Below are positions 13,318 through 23,200 of a stretch of 64,000 bases of DNA, piece by piece; positions within the stretch are counted from its first letter, which is position 1; each line of letters opens with the position of its first letter. The notes under the pieces are model-generated. The model ran no database searches. It saw only the letters and a list, made by a program, of their open reading frames with translations, and had not been told where the DNA came from. This stretch comes from Bugula neritina (taxonomy: Eukaryota > Bryozoa > Gymnolaemata > Cheilostomatida > Bugulidae). A program made the position numbers and the translations under genes. The DNA lies in assembly GCA_964035545.1 (NCBI GenBank), contig OZ037765.1:30988004-31052003 (forward strand). The letters are read 5' to 3'.

Positions 13318-13960
13318 TGTTTCTCGAAGATATTCTTCAAGTTTCTCCAGGGTGAGGGTGATTGTCTGGATGAAACTGAATAGAAGAGCTTTTAGCCCTA
13401 GAACTAGTTTTAGCAATCTATTCTATTTCGATAGCTGTTACACTTAAAAGGTTAAAGTTGATGCTTTATGATTGCTATGATATATTGACTTTGAGTATCG
13501 GTATGTCAATTACAATCACAATCACAATGTGATTGTGCAGGACTATCACTATGAGTTTGAGAATAAATAAAATTTTTCAGTTTTTAATCCCTAAAATTTT
13601 AACTATGATCTACTATGAATAAAAATTACTAAATTGTCATATAATTATAAATTAATTATATGATTTAATTATTCAAATCAACTTTCAAGTTTAGGATGAA
13701 ACTGAAGGTGTCAATTTTATAATTTTGACCAACTAATAGTAATACTAATAGTAACACTATGACTATGAACTAAAAGTAAATCTAATGCAATAACATTAAC
13801 TTTCACTCTAACCCAATCGACGCTACATCATGATCCCATTACTATTAGTACAGTTCTCAGTAGTTTGCAACGTTAGCATGTGCAAGAGATGATTATATCA
13901 GTGAGTAATGTTCAAGTCATCCAAATAAGTAAAATCTAATACTAATAGTAATAGCCATAG
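12715..13960. repeat. Low-complexity AGT/ACT/AAT arrays around MOB2 exon 1
   Basis: Several short arrays of near-trinucleotide or hexanucleotide steps (for example actattactattagtatt near 13025, taatagtaatactaatag near 13735, and a TAA/AAT patch near 12730 and 13200) flank the first MOB2 exon. They are separated by AT-rich filler. The same array type recurs in other gene-flanking spacers of this window. No protein is encoded. Confidence 0.6.
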
Positions 13961-15269
13961 CAGTTCTGCTGCTTTTCACAATCGTAGTAAACTTATTCAC
14001 CTTGGAAAATTTTAACCCACGTTCTAATTTGTTGATGAACAGTTAACGGAGAGCCGTCTTTAGTTCTCATTGTTAAAAATGCTGGGATCAGCAGCAAGTT
14101 ATAGCTTTACGCATGTGCGTTGTGGATTAGGCACGGGTTGAAGTGCGAGAGAATAACCCTTATAGCAGATGCTGAACATGCATACATTTTGTATACAGTT
14201 TGTAAATTATATATTTTTATACCAATACAGTAGGCCATAAGTCTGCTGTTTTTACATCATAGTTGTATATGTAGACTGAAATCGTGCGACACACTATTTA
14301 AAATTTGTAAATGCTATAGCCATTTGAACAGGCAGGTGTTGTATTTCAAAGATATCAACTGTTATTTCAAAGTAAGTTACTGTTAGCATAAGCTGTTTCA
14401 ATATTAAACAGATTTATATCAGTTGAAAATTTTGTGTCTACAGCTCATTAAATTTAATCATTCGCAAAATATTAATGACAAAATAATTCTTGTAAATCGA
14501 TTTGGATCATGTGTAATGAAGTATCTGTCAGCCTCTTGATCTAGGCTAGCCAACACATCTGTTAGATGGCATAAGCTTGCTGATATTAATGCTATGTTCA
14601 AAGTTTAATAGATTACTAGAGTTGCAAACAACAGCAGTAAATTGATATCGATTACAATACATTAGTTGTAGAATTGTAAGAACTGCAGTCTGCATATATT
14701 ATGCAAAGCAATTTAGATGCATTTTGTAATCCATCTAGATAGCAGAACCACCTCTTGTGATGAACTGCTAAAAGGAAGCCCAACTACTGCATAGGCCATG
14801 ACTACATTCTGTGCAAGTGTTGTTGAACCAAGAATTTATAAGTGTAACAACATATAAACATAACAATAACTTTGAAACCTCAACTTGTACACCACCTAGT
14901 AGATATATAAAATGTAAGATAATGTTTTAAGGTCATAGGTTAGAACAATAATGGAATATTATACACCTGAGCAACTTAGTTATACCTCATGAAATGCTTT
15001 GTGAGATCTTTACATGTGAGTGACAATAGAAAAATTGATTGGTAGTAAAAATGAACTTTTCACAGTAACAACTTTGACCAAAAAAGTATAAGATCGTTTT
15101 TTTTAAAAAATGAACCATTATAACATGTTGAAGCAACAACTACAATAAATAACACTTCAAGCAGCAAAATAATGCAGAAAATTGTCAGTAATAATTTAGT
15201 CTGTCACAAAATATATAATTGATGGGCGGAATTGAATGGCTGTAATGGAAGCACAAAGAGAAGATAATT
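13318..15269. other. Spacer between CKS1 and MOB2; MOB2 5' region
   Basis: This should contain the MOB2 5' UTR and promoter and the CKS1 3' flank. A less AT-rich patch at about 14035-14160 contains acgcatgtgcgt (14109-14120), which resembles but does not match the NRF1 palindrome. It is the most promoter-like stretch seen, and that reading is inference. No TATA box or further coding exon could be supported. Confidence 0.4.
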
Positions 15270-15885
15270 TCAATTCTCACTTCTTGGACGGCGGAATAGT
15301 AATATATGTGGCTCTAAAAAACAAGGAAAGTAAAATTATATATTAGATATTATGCTAAAATTTACAATATATTTATTTCGAAAAAAAATTATTAAATACT
15401 ATTAGTCTCCAACACCAAAAATACAGGATGGCTTAAGGAGAATATTACCAATCATTTAGAAATTACATATACAATATCTTGTACCATAAGTATGCATTAC
15501 AGCTAGCTGAAGTGATATAGTAATTGGGAGTTCCTACCAGGTTTGTGTAGCATGTAGTGTATCCAGCCAGGCGACTGCTGCACACCAAGATTTCTCCACT
15601 CAGTTTCAGTCATTAAATGGGTTTTGGGAACAAGCCTTGCGATATCACTTGGGAGTATTACATGTCTACAAAGAGGATATACTAGAGAAATAATGAGAAG
15701 CACACTAAAAATGCATGTTATAGAAAAATCAAAGTACTAGAAACAACAGTGAATCTATATAGTAAGATTAAATTTTCGTCTCATTATTTAATATTAGTTT
15801 TCAAAAGTGCTACATTTTACCTGTACTCATACGTTGTGTCATGGTAACGCTCTGAATAGCATATTTGTGTTACATGAGATGGCAT
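15270..15885 (-). CDS. CKS1: Cyclin-dependent kinase regulatory subunit (CKS1/CKS2 type)
   Basis: Three coding exons on the minus strand, 15821-15885, 15538-15665 and 15270-15313, total 237 nt and give 78 aa plus stop, the usual length for the family. CKS proteins bind cyclin-dependent kinases and act as phospho-adaptors, helping multisite phosphorylation and, for CKS1, SCF-Skp2 recognition of p27. The protein shows [17 protein letters not shown] and [13 protein letters not shown], and the beta-hinge block [13 protein letters not shown], which is nearly invariant from yeast to animals. Intron phases fit (AG|A for Arg, CCT G|AG for Pro-Glu). The last exon has only 44 coding nt. The C-terminal tail RSEN is shorter than the lysine-rich tail of vertebrate CKS proteins. 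Whether it is CKS1 or CKS2 cannot be decided for an invertebrate. Confidence 0.95.
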
Positions 15886-16599
15886 TTTACAGAACTTCTG
15901 CAAAATACAAATAAAATATTTTCACATCATCAATTAGCAAAATCAATTTAAAGGAAGTAATAAAAATAGAAACATGTTTGAAGAGTGTAAATGTGGAACA
16001 GTCTCTGCAAACATTGTATATGCTGACAGAGCAGATGCTATGAACAGTGACGTTACGCAGGTGTGGCCTGTGTGGTTGTAAATATGATGTATATATACAA
16101 AAGGGTGTATAAGAAATAAATAGAAGAAATTGTGCAGTAGAGGAGGAGCGATTGTACTAGAAGAGTGCGAGTGCATTGAGAAGGAATGCATTAGGGTCTA
16201 GTAGTGAGAAGCAAAGAATATGGATATTTACTGATATCCTAATCTAGACAGTCTTGCTTCCCCATAGACGAATAACTCAACATACGAGATACTTTTAAGC
16301 TACAGATTAAACTATAATAACATTGCAGTCAATTGAAAACAGATTTTTGCACCAACCACCATGCTGTCTAAAAACTAAAAAGCTAAAAAGGACAATAATT
16401 CCCTAGTTGATAACAAATACAAGGCACAAGTGTCAACAAAACATGACTGAACAACTCGAATCAAACATTAAGACTAATAGTCATAGCCAAAGTTGTAGCC
16501 ATACTCATAGTGATAATGATTCTATATTTTGCTTGAGTTTTTATTTTAGTATTATAATTACTACTTGGTAAATTAGTAACTCCCAAAACTATAACTTTT

Positions 16600-16725
16600 A
16601 GTAAATCTAAATCTATAACGTTAGTATTAAAAATTACAAGTACTAGTAGTAGTAAGTAGTACTAGTCGAGTATAAGTATTAGTAGTACAACTCTAAGAGT
16701 AAGTATAACAATTACTAAGGAGAAA
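16600..16725. repeat. AGT/TAG simple-repeat array
   Basis: Short array of tagtagtaagtagtac-type steps in the CKS1-myosin spacer. It is low complexity and non-coding. Confidence 0.55.
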
Positions 16726-17324
16726 ATTAGTTTTAGAAGTAGAATGATTGAATTTGATTAAATTTAATTAATAAAAACTTCAAGTTTCCTTTTTTGCACT
16801 CCTTAGTCTTAGTCTCAGAAAATAAAAGTGAAATGAGTGAAAGTTGAATGTAATACTTATACTAATAACTTTATAGTAATATGTATTGGCATAGTAATAC
16901 TGATAGGTTATACTAATAATAAGTTTAAGGGGTTCAGGTCAATTCGTACACAAGTTGCTTTGTACCCACTTTTTCAGGTCGCTTCAGGCACATCTGATAG
17001 GTCATTTCGCACAAATCAATATAAATTAACTAAAATAAATATTTTGTTAATATTTATTTTTTCCTTGATGTATGAGTCATACAGTACTGCTCACAAGTAA
17101 CTTGCACATTTCAAAATAGATAATAGATTAATATAAAACATTAATCAATGTGTGAAAGATACATGCTGGGATGCAATCAATAAGTAGTACCTGTACTGAC
17201 TGTAGTAGTAGCAGTAGTAGTAATAACACAAATTGTAAGTATAAAATTTAAAATTAATGTATTACTATTAGTACTACTCTGTCTCTTAAACTGGGTTACT
17301 GTCGTTTCGTATACAAAACGGTCA

Positions 17325-17420
17325 TTTCGATTTCATACACAAACTGCTGTCTATTTTGTACACAAACTGCTGTCCATTTTCATTTTGTACACAAACTGCT
17401 GTCCATTTTGTACACAAATG
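17325..17420. repeat. Short tandem repeat, unit ttttgtacacaaactgctgtc
   Basis: Three to four adjacent copies of a roughly 20-25-bp unit built on gtacacaaactgctgtccat, with a single diverged copy upstream near 17300 and a related gtacacaagttgc near 16945. It may be the remains of a larger dispersed repeat. No coding potential. Confidence 0.6.
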
Positions 17421-17454
17421 AATAGTAGAGTAATCTACTAGATAACCACTTGAA

Positions 17455-17640
17455 TGATACTAGTTTACTTATTCAGTATCACTATCAGTATCACTATGAC
17501 AGTATGAGTATGAATATGATAGTGAGTATGACTATGAGTATGAGTCAGTACGAGTATCACTATCAGTATGAGTGTCAGTATCACTATCACTATCAGTATG
17601 ACTATGAGTATCAGTATCACAATGATTCACACAATATCAT
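17455..17640. repeat. TATCAC/TATGAG hexanucleotide-like array
   Basis: A dense array of six-base steps such as tatcac, tatgag and tatcag. It produces a spurious Tyr/Ser/Met-rich open frame. It is typical of the simple arrays found in all the spacers of this window. Confidence 0.7.
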
Positions 17641-18082
17641 AGTTATTTTCATTAGTTAAACTTAATATCAGTTTAAAAATTATGCTTTAATTTACACAAA
17701 TAATTAGTAGGTCTAGGGGGCATGCAATTTCTTGCACTCTACAGTCAATAAAAGAGTTTAAAATTCGTGTACAATCACAATGGCAGATGAAGCGGAAACG
17801 TAGAGCTTGCTCCGATTTAGATGGAAAACGCTCACGTCGGGGAAAAGACTAACGTCTGGTATAAATTGAAAAAGATTTGTAAAAATTTTGGACTATATTT
17901 AAAAGGATGGTCGCACAAGTATTTATAAAATAAAAAAATTGTTAGAAATTACAAATAGAAACTATACAATTAAATTGTATTATTTTAATTTTTAATCTAA
18001 AATGCTTCATTGAAACTTTAGTTAGGAATTGCGACATAAAGAATTGTTTTTGCGATTATATTTTACAGTGAATCAAAATATA

Positions 18083-18103
18083 ACCACGTGCACTACACGT
18101 GGT
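18083..18103. promoter_or_regulatory. Paired E-box palindrome
   Basis: Perfect 8-bp arms accacgtg (18083-18090) and cacgtggt (18096-18103) face each other across a 5-bp spacer. Each contains CACGTG, the core bound by bHLH-ZIP factors such as MYC/MAX, USF and CLOCK-type dimers. It lies in a less AT-rich patch of the CKS1-myosin spacer, so it may mark a promoter. Function is inference. Confidence 0.35.
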
Positions 18104-18324
18104 GTGTTGAGTGAGAAGGCGAGTATCATAGGTCTGCATACCCGTGTTGGTAGATCTCCTCTGCGTTCTGTAAAGCTTGATTGTCTCAATTTCTATTTCT
18201 ACGTATAGTTCTAGTTAAATAAGGTTTGTGATTTCTAGAAGCTTGTTTCAAAATTTATGCTTTCAACAGTTGCTGATATTTTCAATAATCATTTTGAAAT
18301 ACTTAAAGTTGACTGTTATATTAT

Positions 18325-18540
18325 AAATACTAATAGTAATAGTAATATTAATACTAATAGTAATACTAATAGTAATAGTAATACTAATAAGTAATAGATT
18401 AATACTCACTAATAGTAATACTAATAGTAATAGTACTAGTAGTAGTAGTACTAGTACTAACTTTAATACTATTACTCATACTATTAGTATTAGTAGTACT
18501 AATAGCAATAGTTATAGTAATACTAACAGTCATCAGATTC
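18325..18540. repeat. ACT/AAT/AGT simple-repeat array
   Basis: A run of actaatagtaatagtaat steps with internal inversions (agtattagtagtactaatag), so parts can fold back. It is low complexity and non-coding. Confidence 0.7.
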
Positions 18541-20048
18541 AGTTTCAGATAATCATTATCAATGACAATATATAATATTGATTATGATAATCATAATGTA
18601 AAACTAAATGCTTGTGTTTAGCTTCAAGTTTAAGACAAGTTTGATTCTAGGTTTACTTTTGCACTTTAGTTGCCATTGTAATTGTCAGTGATTTTAACTC
18701 AACTAAAAGTCATACTAATACTAAATAATACTAACAGTAATAGTATAAGTATCACTATCAGTCATATAGTGTGATACTGGTAGGCAATTGTAATTGTATA
18801 AACCTAGTCTTGCACACAATTTTAATTTGTTTTTCAATCTGTATTGGTGTATGTTACTGTTAGTCATAGTTGCTAGACTTTTAGTTTTTTGGTAAGTCAA
18901 AGCATAACAGTAATATTTAATATCGTTTACATTTATGTATTCATAAAGTATAATTAAAATTATGAAATATTATTATCAATATAGTTATAATAATAACTTC
19001 GTTAGTTTTAGTATTTATCATAATTTAATAGGCTATATATTTTCCTTTTTAATTTGATGTAATAAAAACTTTTAATTTCAAAACTCATAACTTTTTTGGT
19101 TTATGCCGTTAAGAATAAAATAACAATAGACTGATAGTTTTAGGCTTAGGTTTATGTTGGTGTGAATCTGAGTTGAATTTTGCTCAAACTTACACTTATT
19201 TTAGCTTATTACTATTTTTGCTGTAAAATTGTATGTTTTGCCAGTTTAAATTCGATCTTTGTTTCTTCATAAATTGTAACAATTTTGGTCATGCTCATCG
19301 AAATTGATGGTCAGGACTTGCAAAATCTAGCATTACCTGCTCCTTTGTTGAGTTTTGTTAATTTTACTAACCTCAAACCTTTGACCAGTGTAGTAGAGCG
19401 TGCCTCTGATAGGAACAGTAAACACACTGAAACAGAGTTTAAGTTATCTGTAGTGATATTCGATAATAGAAGCTAAATGCAGTAAAGAAGAAATATTTCA
19501 ATTTCTTACATACATAATGAAAATTTAATATTTGATAAGGTAGACAATAGTAAACTAAAGAAATTTTGTCTTTGAAAGAAAAATTTTAGTTTTAGAGCAT
19601 TTCAACACTAAACTTGATGCTTTAAAGTATTTTAATTTGAAGGAGCACTTTTTCTCTGTACATGTGATGGTATTCAAATATATACAGCATTCATTTTTTC
19701 GTTTTCCTTCTTTAAGACCTTTATTTGTGGTTATTCTGTCAATTCATTTGAAATCATTTGTATTTTATACATAATGACAATGCAAATTAACTTTTTCTTA
19801 GAAGTTGAACTCAATTTCAAGTGCATATATGCATGCATCATCGACTGCTGGTTTTCCTAATATATTTGCTTACTGATAATCTTAAAAAGTTCTTCCTTGT
19901 GTAGATATGCCAAGCAGGCTTCAGTGAAAGCATGAAGTTGGTTTTTCAAAGGTAGTAATAATATCTAGGAGTTCACAAGTGCCAAGTGTATTACTAATAA
20001 GTGCCTATCTCTAATATGCTGTAGTCATTGTCCTGTACTATATAGTAT

Positions 20049-20062
20049 GTTACCATGGTTAC
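20049..20062 (+). promoter_or_regulatory. RFX X-box-like motif upstream of the myosin gene
   Basis: GTTACCATGGTTAC is one base away from the fully palindromic RFX-dimer site (GTTACCATGGTAAC form). It lies 209 bp upstream of the myosin ATG. RFX factors bind such X-boxes close to the start codons of ciliary genes across animals. The match is direct. Regulation by RFX is inference. Confidence 0.4.
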
Positions 20063-20270
20063 TCATTTGTGTTTCAACCATTATGATTATAAATCCATCA
20101 ATTCTTAATGAGTTTTAGTCACATTTAGTTGTGGATATACAATCATACTACAGAGATTTGTTATATACTGTTACAGTGGTAAGTTTTGAACACTCTGATT
20201 ACTTTTTAGTGGCTTCTACTGGTGAAGATATGACTGCCAGTACTCCTGAGTGGTAAAGTTCTGTGACAGC

Positions 20271-23200
20271 ATGGAGGCAGGTACTGGAAAAGTAGATGAC
20301 TTGGCAGCTTTAGCCAAACTCACCGAGCAGACATTACTCAAAGAGCTGGAGTTACGATACGGTCAAGGACAGATTTATGCAAGTTTATTCTCCAAACTTA
20401 TTCATCCATTTCTGATTTACGATCTCTTTTGCTGCACAAATACTAAACATGCTTTCATAAAGTCGACATTTTTACTTCACTTATGCTCACATAATGTTAA
20501 TGTAATATAATATGTGTTTTAGACCTACATTGGTGATATTCTTGTCGCTGTGAATCCATTCCAGCAACTTCCCCTTTATGATTCCCAGGTACATTATTTA
20601 TATAAATGTTAATGTGATGAAACAAAATTGATTATTACTTATTGATGCTAGAATATAGAGCAACCTGTTCTGTATTTGGATTTCTTGTTGGTATACTTTC
20701 ATTCACACTTTGCTGTAAATTAGAATTTCCTAGTTTATTATAAAAATACATAAGCAGTCTCTATGCCAGCTATATTTACCTCTGCTGTTTTATGTATGAA
20801 CAGAGAAACACTGAGAGGGGGTTGATGTTGGGGGTACACTGAGTAGGGGGTTGATGTTGGGGGTAGACTGAGAAGGGGGTTGATATTAGGGGTATACTGA
20901 GTAGGGGGTTGATGTTGGGGGTATACTGAGTAGGGGGTTGATGTTGGGGGTATACTGAGTAGGGGGTTGATGTTGGGGGTATACTGAGTAGGGGGTTGAT
21001 GTTGGGGGTATACTGAGTAGGGGGTTGAGGTTGGGGGTATACTGAGTAGGGACTCCTAGTAGTTTATAGATCTCAGGAACACTAATGATTTTGTGTTGTG
21101 TTATACAAGATTGAAAATAAATCCTAAATTTAAATTCTGCACTTTGTCATTATTAGCCATCACCACAAAACTAGTAATTCATAAATATTGTCAACTGTAG
21201 TGAATGCTACAAGTTTGTTCTGCATTTGTAGATTTTACTTGTTAGAAAAATTCTGTCTATTATATTGTTATAGCAGTAGTATTTATACTTTATAAACAAT
21301 GTTATCTACTGGTATCTGTATGCAGAGGCCTGCATCAACTCTAGTGCACCTGCATTACATGTCCCTTACTACTGGCTATAGACTATAGAGTGTAGAATAT
21401 AGAGTATAGACTATAGAGTATAGAATATAGAGTATAGATTATATACTATAGAGTATAGAATATAGACTATAGAGTATAGACTATAGAGTATAGAGTAGTA
21501 CATAGAGTATAGGGTATAGAGTATAGAATATAGAGTATATAATATAGAGTATAGAATATAGAGTATAGAGTATAGTATATAGAGTATAGAATATAGACTA
21601 TAGAGTATAGAGTATAGATAGTGAGCATTCCTTGAAGTTACCAGGGTAGTAGTGTGCTGCTGCATAATTCCCCTCTATATGTATCTATTCTCTGTCCTTC
21701 CAGCTAAAAGAATCACGATAATAATGAAAAATGTGATTATTATTAAAAGATAAGCTAATTTATCTATTAGCTTTTCCATTGCCTTACTTTTTGGTAGTTA
21801 ATAACAATTCACATAGGCTGGATATATCATTTGCTTGAATTGCTAATAGTTAGTATTGCTAAACACCAAGAGGTTAAATTTGTTCTAAGATATTTGTTTT
21901 CGAATTACTTGCCAAATAAGTGTTAGCCAATCACCTGTGAAAGGTGCTGCCTCTGTCATTTCAAGTCAAAATATTACCACAGTATTATACATTGACATGA
22001 TGGCTCAGGTGCTTTTACTATACTTACATTCAAGATACATAGATAGAATGAATATACTTACGAATATACTTACACTCACTCACTTACTTACGAATGTACT
22101 TACACTCAGACACGTACAATAAATATACTTACAAATATAGTTACACTCACTCACTTACGAATGCACTTACACTCAGACACATATAATGAATATACTTAGA
22201 TTCAGACTGACTCTTGGTGAAGCATAGCAGGTGCACTAGCTTTTTGAAAATGATGAATAATTTTAATAGCTGAGGTGCATTTGTTACTTTTTGGGGGTTC
22301 AAATAAATATTAGCAATACTAATTCAATGACTCAAATATATCATATATTGATAACTCCACAATCATAAGAATGCAATGTATATATTATTATTATTATCGT
22401 GAACAAGTTATGCTGAAACACATGTATGTAAATTTCATTCAAATTTTATCCAGTGTGATTATTTAGTTTGTGTCATAAAATTTATTTTTCCATTTTAATA
22501 GTTGCCCGACATTACCAAAGTGTAAACTTATTTGTGCTGCCTTTGTTATAGCATTCAAAGGAATACAGAAATATAAAAGTCAAGTCGCAGTTAAAGCCAC
22601 ACATTTTTGCTGTTGCTGACTGTGTATACCAAGACCTGTTGACAAACAAGGAGCCTCAGTGTTGTGTAGTCAGTGGAGAATCTGGAGCAGGTCAGTAGCC
22701 TGTTTTGATTGCTGTTATAGACATCAGTGTTGTGACCAATGCTTAATATTGACACTCACTAAGTCGTAATATTTTATTCGATCTTCTCTTTCTTTCACTT
22801 GAATTAACCAAATGTGGCAATTTGACAAAAACATTTTCACAGTAAAAACTTAGGTTGTTCATGTTTGTTAATATTTAACACTCGTTTACAACCGCACCAC
22901 GTATGCAGTCAGGATGGCCGAGTGGTCTAAGGCGCCAGACTCAAGGCTTGCCTTTCATTGTGTCAATGAGTTAGTGTTCTGGTCCACGAATGTGGGCGTG
23001 GGTTCAAATCCCACTCCTGACAAATTTTTTTTTATAGTGTTCATGTTTTTACATACATGTGCATTTGGCTGTGTGTAACACAGCATCAGCTACACTTAAA
23101 TTTTTTGTTGTTTTTCAAGGAAAAACTGAAACAACCAAGCTGTTGGTTCGACAAATTGTTCAATTGTGCACAAAATCTGGCTCAGTGACTGCTAGCAGTA

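Larger units (their letters stand above)
15886..20270. other. Divergent spacer between CKS1 and the myosin gene
   Basis: This 4.4-kb head-to-head spacer should carry both promoters. Most is AT-rich with simple-repeat arrays (listed separately). Two patches are less AT-rich: about 17770-17870 and 18080-18190. The second contains a paired CACGTG motif. Neither gives a recognisable protein, but they could be 5' UTR exons or promoters. An X-box-like motif sits at 20049-20062. No kinase domain, which class III myosins carry at the N-terminus, could be found upstream of the myosin ATG. Confidence 0.5.

Noticed and set aside
14109-14120. NRF1 site acgcatgtgcgt
   Set aside because: It deviates from the NRF1 palindrome and the position relative to a transcription start is unknown. 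Mentioned only as context.
17450-17659. 69-aa Tyr/Ser/Met-rich plus-strand frame
   Set aside because: Hexanucleotide simple repeat, not a gene.
15886-20270. N-terminal kinase domain expected for a class III myosin
   Set aside because: No glycine-rich loop, HRD or DFG-like exon was found upstream. The model starts at the ATG at 20271 with a normal short N-terminus.
21411-21665. Tyr/Ser/Leu-rich minus-strand frame
   Set aside because: Artefact of the TATAGA-type repeat, with no flanking splice or homology support.
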